Source: Platanthera guangdongensis (taxonomy: Eukaryota > Streptophyta > Magnoliopsida > Asparagales > Orchidaceae). Taken from it: a DNA stretch of 64,000 nucleotides. This document shows, piece by piece, positions 1 to 10,033 of this stretch (position 1 is its first letter; every line of letters starts with the position of its first letter). The notes below the pieces were generated by a model. It searched no databases, was not told the DNA's origin, and saw nothing but the letters and a program-made list of their open reading frames with translations. Made by a program: the position numbers and the translations under genes. Location of the stretch: assembly GCA_039583875.1 (NCBI GenBank), contig CM077163.1, forward strand, positions 234,042,646-234,106,645. The letters run 5' to 3'.

Positions 1-1600
1 TTACTTGGGGTGACGGTGCTCCTTCCCTGCATTTTAATAGCATAGCCCAACATGGTATTGCAAGTACATTCTAAGCACACTTCACCACTGGTGTAGGCAC
101 ACACGGCCACATACCCGTGCTCTCAGGGCACTTACTCAGTGAACCCGGTCTCGAACCCAGCTTGTTCCGCAGTCCACCACCGCCCCCAGGACGGCAAACA
201 ACCTGAACATTAAAGTCCTTTCAGCCGAAGCCTAGACTCGCTTTCCAAGCCATCAGTAAGTCTCATGTACCTTAGGTCGCTTTAACCGAACCACTTGGAG
301 TGGGTAAGGTTCCACCAGCCCGTTGCTCACCTCGCCACGACAATTTAGCCATCGATGCGGGTCAAGCTTCACCGAATCCCAATGTATTGATCATACAACA
401 GTACATAGCCCGGCTATGTATAAGGCTGGCTCCCAGGCCACCAAAACGGCAGAACTTCGCTTCTGCCCAGATTTCCGGGTGCACCTTGGAGTTAATCCCC
501 GAGGCTCACTGCTGCAATATACCACGTAGAAACCCAAAACATATGACACAGAGTCTTCTACGGCAATCCATGCATAATGAAAACATCACCGATCCAGACC
601 AACTTGTCCGGGTAGGCTTCACACACCATGCTTATGTCCGTACTTCGATTCCGGACTCTATATGAAAAACTACGGGGACTCATCATGTCCACCCGAAGGA
701 ATACCTCACAATCACCGCACGCTCGCGAGAGCGGGTTTCCTATGCAAAAAGGAATAGGACTTCACATGTCCAAGAAGAGAATTGTTACCCTAGAGGTTCG
801 CTTCGGCGCCATGGAAAACTAGCGAAGAAAAGCCCCGCAACGGACTCGCCTCCGCGGATCTGGACTCGTTTGCGATTCGGAGCTCCGAACCTCCACACCC
901 GCGTCGGGTCCCTCCTCCTCCTTCCTTGCTCTCCCCCCATCTCTAACTCTTTGGAAAGAGAAAGACCTAAGAGAAATGAGGGTTTAACCCTCAACTCCTG
1001 GACCTTATAACAGCAGAGAGATTTCTGGACCGTTGGATCCTATTTGAAGGAAATGAACGACACGAATCGCCCTGAAAATCACTTTCCTGGGCCGAACACG
1101 GCTTGTAACACGCCCGTGTCACAAGCCGTGTCTCACGATCTGAACACGATCGTCGAACACAGAGCAGGATACGGGCCCAGACACGCTCGTGTTACTTACT
1201 GCCTGTCACTTCGCACCGTGTCACAGGCGTGTTCCTCAAGCGACACAGGAAATCGTCGCGTCCCGACCAGGACACGGCCCTGTGACACGCCCGTGTAACA
1301 TGTCGTGTGCCAGACACGGCTTAGGACACGCCGTGTCCCAGACCGTGTTCATCAGTCGACACAGACCGGTCAAACGCAGAGAAGGACACGACCCTGGACA
1401 CGCCCGTGTCCCAGGACGTGTGACCGACATGGCTTGCCTCCGAGGATCGTCGAATGCATTTCGTCGACCTCACGAAATTCGTCGAACTCATAGCAGGACA
1501 CGGCCCTGGACACGCACGTGTCACAGGCCGTGTCAAACTATTCAGGCACCTAAAGCCCTTAAACCAATAACATTTCATAATTGAGTTTTGGGGCGTTACA
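1..1600 (-). mobile_element. Truncated LTR of a Ty3-type element, reverse orientation
   Basis: The right edge ends in GGGGCGTTACA at 1600, the reverse complement of a TGTAACGCCCC LTR start typical of Tekay/Del-like Ty3 elements. The segment abuts an unrelated copia gag remnant at 1601, so 1600 looks like an insertion edge. No coding region is visible; all ORFs here are short and unrelated to known proteins. The other end lies outside the window, so LTR length and target duplication cannot be checked. The LTR assignment rests on the terminal motif and the junction only. Confidence 0.5.
1083..1545. repeat. Dispersed ACACGG/CCGTGT palindromic repeats
   Basis: This stretch is packed with short inverted motifs of the type ACACGGC, CCGTGTC and GACACGCCCGTGTC, separated by roughly 15-30 bases of variable sequence. 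Many neighbouring pairs form small perfect hairpins. It lies inside the presumed LTR and is not coding. Confidence 0.7.
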
Positions 1601-2125
1601 TTGGTCAACTGTAGAGATTTGTACAGCCTTAGATGGTATGTTCAACAAGAAGATGTAGTTAAACTACAATTTCTTGAAAATGAGTTAGCAAGGGCAACTC
1701 AAAGAGATCTATCTATCTCTTCTTTCTTCTTAAAGATGAATAACTTATGTGCTGAGATCTCAATACTCGACCCAAATGAGCCTATCTCTGAGGCTAAGTT
1801 AAAGAGGCACATCATACGTAACTTGTAGAAGGAGTATCTTGCTTTCATCACTTCAGTGCAGGGGTGGCTACTCAACCATCTCTGCTGGAGTTGAAGAACT
1901 TGCATGCCTCTCAGGAGAGCTTAGCAAGACAGATGGTTGGAATCTCTATCTCAGAGTGAGATAATGAAGTTCTGTACTCTGAGAAGAAGAAGAGGCGAGA
2001 CAAGAAGAAGTCTCATGATGGAGTTGATGCTTCTACCTCATTACAACAGGAGAGAAGCAAGCCTCATAAGCATGATGACGATAAAAAAGGAGGACTCAGA
2101 TGCTTCAGATGCAATAAGCCTGGTT
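1601..2125 (+). pseudogene. Ty1/copia gag remnant (UBN2-type) ending in a half zinc knuckle
   Basis: The frame 1601-1828 encodes a typical copia gag segment (LARATQRDLSISSFFLKMNN, then an IRNL motif) like the plant UBN2/gag-polypeptide family. After an in-frame TAG at 1828 the similarity continues with frame changes through a lysine-rich stretch to about 2120, where RCFRCNKPG gives the first two cysteines of a CCHC knuckle. The sequence then breaks abruptly at a junction with another element. It has no start, has internal stops and has lost the rest of gag-pol. It is a decayed copy cut on both sides by later insertions. Confidence 0.8.
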
Positions 2126-2133
2126 CAACAAGT

Positions 2134-2475
2134 CTATGGTCGAGCAGAGCCATCCGCCGGGACGTCAAGATCCTCGCCCAAACCCATCTGGTTCAGCAAG
2201 TCTATGGTCGCGCCCGGAACGGGGGAAGACACCGCATGGACAGTGAGATCCTCGATTGGCGTGGAGGTCCCCTCTACGACAGGATGATCCTTTTTCTGTT
2301 TCTTCTTCTTCTTCTGGCGCTCGCCTTCCTCGTCGTTGCCATCCCGATCGCGCTTTTTTTGAGGGCTGAAGCCGCATACCGAGTATATCACTTGGGAAGC
2401 TGAGCCTCTTGTATACTATCTCGTAGTAGTCATAAAAGAACGCCCGGGGGTTGTCCCCTCCCCCTCCATTTATAG
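2134..2475 (-). pseudogene. Fragment of the antisense ORF of the truncated Tat element
   Basis: On the minus strand a TATA-like CTATAAATGG lies at 2477-2468, followed by an open frame including YYEIVYKRLSFPSDILGMR and then a lysine-rich region. Position, orientation and promoter arrangement match the antisense PF04195-like gene of the intact Tat element (42843-40631). The frame is shifted at least once and is cut at 2126-2134 where it meets the copia gag remnant. It is a remnant, not a functional gene. Confidence 0.5.
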
Positions 2476-2483
2476 AGATGGGT

Positions 2484-2506
2484 GGGGGGGGGGGGGGGGG
2501 GGGGGG
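2484..2506 (+). repeat. Poly(G) tract, 23 bases
   Basis: An uninterrupted G23 lies just upstream (minus-strand sense) of the TATA-like motif of the antisense ORF. It may vary in length or be mis-sized by sequencing. Confidence 0.9.
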
Positions 2507-3170
2507 CGCCGAGCATCGTAGATACGAGATCTCGCTTAAAGGCCTTGCTGAATTCGGGGTTGTATGATTCTTTCCGAGTTCCAAGATCGTTCGAAAAGAG
2601 CGGGGATTGTGTACAATCTCTATTCGTCAAGGGCAAGGGTTGTCAGGATCGAGATCCTAGATGAGATCGTTTCGAGGTTGTATCAACTGTGTCATCGAAT
2701 GGTAGGATTGGTTCGAGGATCGCTTTACAAAATCTGGATCGATTTACAAAATCTGGATCGTAGGATCGTAAGATCCTATGATCTGGATCGCGATCTTGAC
2801 AACCATGGTCAAGGGTCAACAGTCAACATTCAACGGTCATCGACAGCCAACAACGTCAACACTAGAAGACCAGGTCAACAAGCAGTAGCAGACCGCAAGA
2901 TGATTCTTTGGTATGGGCGAGTATCATACTCGCCAAGGATGCACGACTACCCAGCTGCGCGGGTGAGCATTGAAGCCCCTGCCGACCAGGCGAGTACATC
3001 AGCAAGCAGTGACGAGTATCAACAATACTCGCGCCTAGTTAGCGACCTCCGTTAGCAATGCTCGTTGAGCGCCGCAAATGTCGGCTAGGTAGAACTCTCG
3101 CCAACAACTGAGTCAAGGCGCGACAAGATGCAAATGGCGAACGCATGATTGAGGTCTCCTCGCCTGGAGA

Positions 3171-3298
3171 CCCCCCCCCCCCCCCCCCCCATTCAAGTTT
3201 TGTCTATAAATAGGATCCCAGGGGTACCAGGAATGACACCTTCAGACCCCCCCCCCCCCCTCCCCCCCCCCACCCCCCCCCCCCCCCCCCCCCCCCCC
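3171..3298 (+). repeat. Poly(C) tracts in the truncated LTR
   Basis: C20 at 3171-3190 and a second C-rich run at 3247-3298, interrupted only by single T and A bases, flank the LTR TATA box (TATAAATAG near 3207). Confidence 0.9.
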
Positions 3299-3523
3299 AC
3301 ATTTTGACACTAACTTTTCTCTGTGCGGTGCCTTCCTTCTATCTAGTTCAACCATTTTTGGTTGGGGAGGAGAAACTCTTTCAAGTTTCCGGGTACGTGG
3401 TGGGACCTCCCTGCTGCAACGTCTAGAGTCCTCTAGTTGTTTTTTCTCTCTTCTGCTTTACCTTCAGAACCGGACGGCCGAGTCGCTGGGTCGAGTAGCC
3501 TCGGGCTACACTTAGATCCGAAT

Positions 3524-3737
3524 ATTTTGGAGTCGAGATTTTCTTTACTTCAATTGTAGGACGATTCTTACGCATCTGACTGCAAATCACATAGGATATA
3601 CTGGTCATTTATAAAGTGTTATTAAAACTATCAACAAATCAAAAGCTGTAAATAACATTACATAGCATTGTAGATGTCTCTGAGCCAAGCGATCCATTAA
3701 AGAACATCATGTTTCTTTTGATTTGAATTTTACCAAA
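3524..3737. other. Unassigned sequence
   Basis: AT-rich sequence between the truncated LTR and the SINE. No coding similarity, RNA gene or repeat was recognised. It may belong to a long intron of the kinase gene whose 3' exons begin at 4256. Confidence 0.4.
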
Positions 3738-3755
3738 TTGATGATTACATTACAA

Positions 3756-3924
3756 GAAGGGAGCCTTGGCGCATCATTTGGGGTGTTGCTGTGCCTTTGG
3801 TTCAAGTCTTGGAAGCAGTTTCTTGCAAAAATACTGGGTAAGGTTTGCCTACATTTCACCCTTGTGCTGGGACCCTTTCCTGGACCCTCGTTGCATGGGG
3901 ATTCTTTGTGCACTGGGCTGCCCT
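3756..3924 (+). mobile_element. tRNA-derived SINE (Au-SINE-like), diverged
   Basis: The start GGGAGCCTTGGCGCA, the B-box-like GGTTCAAGTCTTGG, the middle CTTGCAAAAAT and the end GGGCTGCCCTTT appear in the order known for the plant Au SINE family. The copy is flanked by an 18-bp direct repeat with one mismatch (TTGATGATTACATTACAA at 3738-3755 and the CC variant at 3925-3942), the expected target-site duplication of LINE-driven insertion. No ORF is expected. Divergence from the remembered family sequence suggests an old insertion. Confidence 0.8.
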
Positions 3925-4255
3925 TTGATGATTCCATTACAATTTGGATTTCTATTATTTTATGACGATAACATGCACATCATCATGGTTTCTTTAGTTT
4001 ATTTTGTATGTTGTGCCTATGCAGTAACATTCTTGCTCATGTACTCTCTTGCTCTCTCTAACACACACACACACACACAACTATATGCAAACATATATTT
4101 TATGTTTTTGATGTAATTGGGTATTTCTAGTATGTTGTACACTGCTTTTAAATCATTTTTAATGCTTGATTTTATAAATGTCAATGTATTAGTGCCTGCA
4201 AGTGAAGTTCTTTTAATTATTTAGAGCTTATTTATTTCCTTCTGTTTTCCTTTAG

Positions 4256-7254
4256 GGTCATAAACAATGGTTGGCAGAAGTGCAGTTTCTTGGAGTTGTT
4301 GATCACCCAAACCTTGTAAAACTAATTGGATACTGTGCTGTTGACGGTGACAGAGGGCCTCAACGTCTGCTGGTCTATGAATTTATGCCGAATAAGAGCT
4401 TAGATTATCATTTATTCAACAGAGCCTTTCCTCCCATTTCCTGGAGCGTAAGGCTGCAGATTGCCTTGGCTGCTGCAGAAGGGTTGGCATATCTGCATGA
4501 AGGACTCGAACTTCAGGTTACCTCCCTCAACTTGACCTGAAACTACAATGCATATATTTGTTAGAATTTAAGCATCTAACAAAACAATAAATTTGTTGTG
4601 GGAGGGGCTCATGATCTATAGTAAATGCATATGCCTATTTTCTCAATGTGGAATTATTCTTAACACCCTTTGTGGGGTTTTTTGGCCTCTAACATGTGGA
4701 TTAATATTTAATTAGGTGTCATGACATTAAGGCTCCGTTTGGCGTGGCATTTTTGCTCTGGTTTGGATAAATACTCCACCGTCATAGAATACATGTTTGG
4801 GATGATGGCGGTTATGGCCGCCATCAAGAAATGATTACTAGTTTTGAACATAAAACTGGATGAAATTTCTTAGGTGAGGTCGGGCGTTCACGAACGACGG
4901 TTCATAACCACCATGCTCACGACTGTTGCCGCCGCATCAAGCGGAGCCTAAGACGTTAGTCCGAGCTAGTTGGACTAATAACCAACTACAACATGTCAAA
5001 CCACCAACAATCTCAAGTTACCTTCAACCTGACATACGAAGAAACTAGTCAAATTTGTAATGGCCCGATGATGTAGTGGATGACCTTATGATAATCAGAG
5101 ATTGGCCCAACGATACGTTGACCAAAACCAGACAAATTGGCCATGTATGCTGACTTTAAAGAAAGCAATAAGTATGATAAGAGAACTCAACAAAGAACAA
5201 CGTTAACAAGACAACTAGTATAATTGGCAACAACTCAAGGGAGCTATTACAAAGCCTGATCTTGGCCTACAACTCAAGGGAGCATTCCCCTGTACATAAC
5301 GGGCTCGGAGGCTTAACGAGTCTGGTTCGGATACCGGGATATCTGATACCCGTATTAAACCTGGGGTTTGCTTATAAAACTCAAGCTAGGGGCAGCGGGG
5401 AGGGAGTTCCACTTTGACCACCACCCGGGATGCTTCGAGCGATCTAACATATAATAGACATGAAAATAATTACATATGCTTGTCTCAAGAGAAGGTGGCA
5501 TTTACTCGCCTTAAACTCACCTAACATGCATGCATATTGTGGAACTTGTAACAAGGTGATGTGGTTCAACTGGACTTTTCGGAGCATGAGTTTATGAACA
5601 ATTGAATTATTTAGCATCACTCAATGGACGATCTGAGTCGGCCTTCGCGGTCAGAGCGGCGTTTACATATTTCTAATGTAATTTTATTTTAGCATTTTTA
5701 TTTTGAACAATTGAATAACCATCGTAGGGGCACGATCTGAGCCGCTCATGATGGTTAGTTACCCTAGAGTGATTTGTCTATTGAAACAAATGTAGAGGCT
5801 AGTTTGAGGGTTATGACAGATTTTAGGCTGTGTTTGGGGGGACTTAGGCTCCGTTTGGGGGGACTTATTTTCGCCGGTCAAGCGGTTATGACCGCGTGAA
5901 CCGGGACTTAATTAAGTCCCGGTTCATGCGGTCATAACCGCTTGACCGGCGAAAATAAGTCCCCCCAAACAGGGCCTTATTTTCACCGGTCAAGTGGTTG
6001 CGACCGCATGAGTGGTGAAAATAAGTCCTTCCAAATGGAGCCTTGGTAGAATGCTGCCTCTCCCACATCACCTCAATTGCACTGCTGTCCACCACCCTAA
6101 ATCTCCCTCTTATTTTCTCCTTAGACAGCCCACTCTATAACCATATTTTCGCTCCGAACAGCCACCGTGACTTGTACCATTGTACGACCCACGGATCTCC
6201 ATCTCCTTGCCTTCGACGGACCCTACGCTTGTGAGTTCTTAGTTTGGTTTTTTGTTTTCTTCATTGTCATATGGATCGGATTATTTATATAATTCTGAAT
6301 GCATACCTGTGTTAGTTTGTTCTTTGATTGATCTCGACTTGGCTTTTTTTCTTATTGCGCATTAAATTAAAGCACTCTAATCAAAAGGAGAACTGAAGTT
6401 GCTCGCTCTTTTGTTTTCATTATTGTTGCTTTTATCGTTCTTTTCTCCAAACACGCATCACTGAAGAATTTTATCCGCTCATCTCCATGATATGGCAGGT
6501 GATATATCGCGATTTTAAGGCATCGAATGTGTTACTGGACGAGGATTTCAACCCCAAATTGTCCGACTTTGGTTTAGCGAGAGAGGGACCGTCAGGGGAA
6601 GACACTCATGTGTCTACAGCTGTATGTCATCAAATTATAATGTCAATATCTTATCAGTTTTATAAAGTTTCAGCTGTTTTTCTGAAAGAAAAAAAAACTG
6701 ATACTGTATAGGTGATGGGAACACATGGCTATGCAGCTCCGGATTACATAGAGACGGGCCACCTCACTGCTAAAAGCGATGTTTGGAGCTTTGGTGTCGT
6801 CCTTTACGAGCTGATCACCGGTCGAAGATCCATGGAGCGGAACCACCCGAAGAATGAGCAGAAGCTGCTCCACTGGGTGAAGCAATTTCCCGCCCAGAGC
6901 AAGAAATTTAGCTTAATAATGGACCCGAGATTAAAGAATAAGTACTCCATGACGGGAGCAAAGATGGTGGCGAAGCTGGCAGATAGCTGCCTCTCCAAGC
7001 TTGCAAAGGACCGTCCGAAGATGAGCGAGGTGGCAAAGATTCTAAAGCAGGCAATGGAGTTCAGAGAGGAGGACGGGTGCGTGGAGCCTTTCGAGGAGGA
7101 TGCGAACGATTCAGAGGGCGAGAAGAAGGATGATCAGAAGACGGAATTGGTGTCGGCGAGGAGAAGGATGGCTCATCTGACGAAATTGGCGGAGCAAACC
7201 AATGTGTTGAGAAGGAAAAGGTACGGGGAAACGAAGGCCGGCGATTCAATGTAG
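4256..7254 (+). CDS. Receptor-like cytoplasmic kinase (RLCK-VII/PBL type), 3' part
   Basis: Three exons are visible: 4256-4516, 6499-6621 and 6712-7254, all phase 0, with CAG|GT, GCT|GTATGT donors and TTTAG, GGCAG, TATAG acceptors. Together they encode about 308 C-terminal residues of a Ser/Thr kinase domain. Visible motifs are [11 protein letters not shown], the hinge [17 protein letters not shown], catalytic [16 protein letters not shown], the activation segment THVSTAV, and [18 protein letters not shown]. The sequence closely resembles plant PBL19/PCRK1-type RLCK-VII proteins, cytoplasmic kinases in immune receptor signalling. The usual APE motif reads APD. The glycine-rich loop and VAVK lysine exon are not found upstream to position 1; they may lie beyond the window across a transposon-filled intron, or be lost. 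The second intron (4517-6498) holds MITEs. The C-terminal tail is acidic/basic and ends GDSM. Confidence 0.9.
4731..4948. mobile_element. Tourist/Harbinger-type MITE in kinase intron
   Basis: A 218-bp element with imperfect terminal inverted repeats (GGCTCCGTTTGGCG on the left; reverse complement GGCTCCGCTTGATG on the right) is flanked by the 3-bp duplication TAA (4728-4730 and 4949-4951). Internal GGCGGTTATGGCCGCC forms a hairpin. No coding capacity. Confidence 0.85.
4952..5823 (+). other. Intron sequence with no recognised feature
   Basis: Remainder of the kinase intron between two MITEs. No ORF, RNA gene or clear transposon end was recognised. Confidence 0.5.
5824..6045. mobile_element. 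Nested palindromic MITE pair
   Basis: The core 5846-5977 is a foldback MITE whose centre is TTAATTAA at 5908-5915. The arms 5853-5911 and 5912-5970 are reverse complements with one mismatch. An outer, diverged copy flanks it: the left AGGCTGTGTTTGGGGGGACTT (5824 onward) and the right half to 6045 ending AAATGGAGCCTT. It looks like one element inserted into, or duplicated beside, another of the same family. It lies inside the second kinase intron. Confidence 0.85.
6046..6498 (+). other. 3' portion of kinase intron
   Basis: T-rich intron sequence leading to the acceptor TATGGCAG at 6491-6498. It holds no other recognised feature. Confidence 0.5.
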
Positions 7255-7560
7255 CCATGGAGTGCTGCCTGATTTAGAAGATGCCGAGAAATTTCTGTCG
7301 GGATAGGGAGATCGTGTGGGCTTTCTGTATGTAAGAGCTGTAATCTCAGTATGTGATCAGTAGATTAGAACTAGTTACAGGAGAGAGTATATAGCATGTA
7401 AATACTTAATTTTTCCTTTTTTTTTTCTGTAGTTCTTTTCTGCAGAAGGGATGGTGCCGATTGAGTATAATGTTCTATTGCTATTTTAAGTGAGGAAGAT
7501 GATCCTTCTGAGTTCTTGCTGGCAATTCACTTGTTTAAACTAATTTTATTTTGGCTCAGT

Positions 7561-7562
<2 letters not shown>
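7255..7562 (+). other. Presumed 3' UTR and downstream region of the kinase gene
   Basis: AT-rich sequence following the TAG stop at 7252-7254. T-rich tracts (for example near 7410-7430) are compatible with a plant 3' UTR, but no clear AATAAA signal stands out. Confidence 0.4.

Positions 7563-7594
<32 letters not shown>
7563..7594 (+). repeat. Poly(G) tract, 32 bases
   Basis: Uninterrupted G run, the longest in the window. Confidence 0.95.
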
Positions 7595-7596
<2 letters not shown>

Positions 7597-7632
7597 GGAA
7601 GAGGCTGTTGTGAACATAGTTATATACACTAT

Positions 7633-8265
7633 GGTCTATTTGGGCGGCCTTTTAGGAGCAATGAGTCGCTGATTTTTAAAAACTCCGCCAAACAAAATTT
7701 AAGGAGCAGTAGTGGTATCAGCCACCACTATTAATAGCAGTAGCCCGCTATTTCTGAGTCGCAGAAAAATTCCGGGACTCGAAAATAGCAGCAGCACTGC
7801 TGTCCTTTATTATTATTATAATAATAATATATAATTATATACTTAAATTATTACATTAAGTTAATATACTTAAATTATTATAATTAATAATTATTATAAT
7901 TAAATTATTATGTTATATAATATGTTAATATAATAATTAAGTTAATATTTATTATAATTAAGTTAATAATTATTATATTAAGTTAATATTATAAGTTATA
8001 TATTATTGATTAATTTATATGAATGTTATATAAATTATATATTTATAATGTTTTATTTATATAATATTTATAAAATAATATATAATTAATAAATATAATA
8101 TTATTTAAATAATATTTATAAAATATAATTACTAAACAACACTGCAAACGTTATTCTTTCAAACAGATTCACAGATTCTGTCATCACTTTACAAAACAGC
8201 TGATTATTCCACCATTGCTTTCCAACACTGTTTCTACAGTCGCTACAGCCGCGCCAAATAGAGCC
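7633..8265. mobile_element. 633-bp Harbinger-type MITE
   Basis: The left end GGTCTATTTGGGCGGCC and the reverse complement of the right end (GGCTCTATTTGGCGCGGC) form imperfect terminal repeats flanked by TAT (7630-7632 and 8266-8268). The right subterminal 100 bases, read on the minus strand, match the left subterminal region of the Harbinger at 15155 (shared GGAATAATCAGCTGTTTTG, CAGAATCTGTGAA). The middle (about 7805-8130) is almost pure A/T with TAATATATAAT-type repeats. Non-coding; probably mobilised by the Harbinger family found in the same window. Confidence 0.75.
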
Positions 8266-8268
8266 TAT

Positions 8269-9439
8269 ATAGTAAGGGAAAAACAATTACAACTTTTATA
8301 ACTTTTCTAATTGTTAATAACTTGATTTAATTTGTTTATTGTTTTATTTTAGAAAATATGTCTATATGAATGACGGACGACGTGAACTGTCGTGCTAGGG
8401 CATGGGGAAACCCTATGCATGGCGAAATTTCTTTGTAGCGGGAACATCATAGATGTAACAATGATAGATTTTAAAAATGATTTCGAATTTATATACATAC
8501 AAAATAGTTTTAAATTATTGCTTATGTTCAAAAGGATAATGTTTGATAGGTGATCCTTAACGAATGCATGTTTAACCTATGTGTTTACGACCGTCACCAC
8601 AGTGCCAAACGGAGCCTAAATTTGATGCAACAACAATCCACATACACATGCATAAGCATATACACCAACAAACAATTCTAACAGTTTACAAATCTAAATC
8701 CAAATTCACTTGGAACCAAACAATTGTAGAGACTGAAGACATGCACTTTAAACCAACCAACTCATCCAGTTTACAAATCCAAAGTCACGTTTTCTATTAC
8801 TCCAATACTATAAATCAACAAACAAAAATGGGCCTGACAAAAAAAAGCTGAAATGGGAATTTCAAAAACAAAGGAGATCCACATGTTCTGAAATTCAGAG
8901 CTCTGGTACAAAAAATGGCAGAGATTGTCATATAAACCAGCACACAAGTAAATGGGAGGGAATCACATAAAAGGAGAGTTTAGGAGCCTAATGTTTGCCG
9001 GAAGAAAAGATGGAGGGATCCTGTTGAGTAGATCTTGGGATTATTTTCCTGGCGACGGGGCGAATCGACGGCGATGAAATACGTGAGAGGAGAAATTGAT
9101 TTTCTGAGAGCCGGGGAGCCAAATTTGAGACCCGTGGCCGTGGATGCATTCGGAATCCAACTTAAAACGCCTTCTTAACAAAGTGGTTTTCCAACCTTTA
9201 TACATAGAAACGTTCAATTATCAGTGGAGGCGGCGGGAATCAAGCTTTCTCAGTCGTCAGAGCTGTACCAAACAGATGAAGAAAAATGATCATCGAGCAA
9301 CTAGCAACTATGTAAAAGTGATTTCTCCATTCTTATGAGTCATTTTTCCTTGTGTCGGTAACTTCCCTTGTATATATATGTATTTCTTAGAGTAATTTGT
9401 CAATCCATGCACTACCTATTATGTGCTTCTCTTCATGTA
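8269..9439. other. Intergenic, one isolated MITE end
   Basis: A terminal motif GCCAAACGGAGCC followed by TAA at 8604-8619 matches the right end of the local Harbinger MITEs, but the matching left end was not found. The rest, including 8620-9439, shows no recognised coding or RNA feature. Confidence 0.4.
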
Positions 9440-9672
9440 GAAGTCCTATGAGAATTATAGGTACAAGGGAGACAATTAGAGGCACCTGTTAGGCGTTGTG
9501 AGAGTTTAGTCACTAAGCATGTTAAATAGGGGAGGGGTAGACCAATAAAAACTTGGAATAAAACTATAAGAAAAGACATGATGTACGTAAACATTAGCAA
9601 GATTATTACTAAAGATAAACGATCCATATAGCTGACCCCATTATAGTGGGATAAACGCTAATGTTGTTGCTG
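9440..9672 (+). mobile_element. LINE 3'-end fragment
   Basis: The degenerate sense frame matches the C-terminal part of plant LINE ORF2. Shared landmarks are TTAGAGGCACCTG, GGGGTAGACCAATAAA, CTTGGAATAAAACTATAAG and the end GGGATAAACGCTAATG followed by TTGTTGC. A second, longer copy of the same family is at 11640-12062. The fragment is 5'-truncated and full of stops. Confidence 0.7.
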
Positions 9673-10033
9673 TAAAGCCCTAAAATAAACATTAGCTGAA
9701 GGAGTATTATACATGGTCAATAACAGTACACCCAAATGATAATTTGTAAAATTACATAATCAACTAATGAAGAAACCAATAACTGATGCTGTGCCTTCAT
9801 ACAACAGCTGCTTGTTCTATCCAGTGTAATTCTATAGATGGTATTTTGATAAAAATGTTTGTGAACATGTTACTGCGAGACCATATTTATCATAGAATCT
9901 AGTACCTGAAACATTGCTTTATTTTACATGAGAAATGGCATTCTCCAGACACTCATCCCTGCTGTTGAACACACACTATAACTCTTTTGTATTATGATAT
10001 ATATGTATGCAGATGCAGCATAACCATACAGAC

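Larger units (their letters stand above)
2126..3523 (+). mobile_element. Truncated Tat-lineage Ty3 element: 3' internal end plus LTR
   Basis: A purine-rich tract at 2593-2606 (AAAAGAGCGGGGATTG, immediately before TGTACAA) is identical to the tract before the 3' LTR of the intact Tat element at 44430-44444. The LTR starts at 2610 with TGTACAA, contains CTATAAATAGGA near 3206 followed by a GGGGTACC-like motif, and has a GGTGGGACCTCC block near 3400, all in the order seen in the intact Tat LTR. The sequences between are strongly diverged, so this is an older or different subfamily. The right edge is uncertain (about 3510-3525). Internal sequence left of 2126 is missing. Confidence 0.7.

Noticed and set aside
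2564..3055. A 163-codon sense frame across the truncated Tat LTR
   Set aside because: It starts before the polypurine tract and runs through LTR sequence, with no domain.
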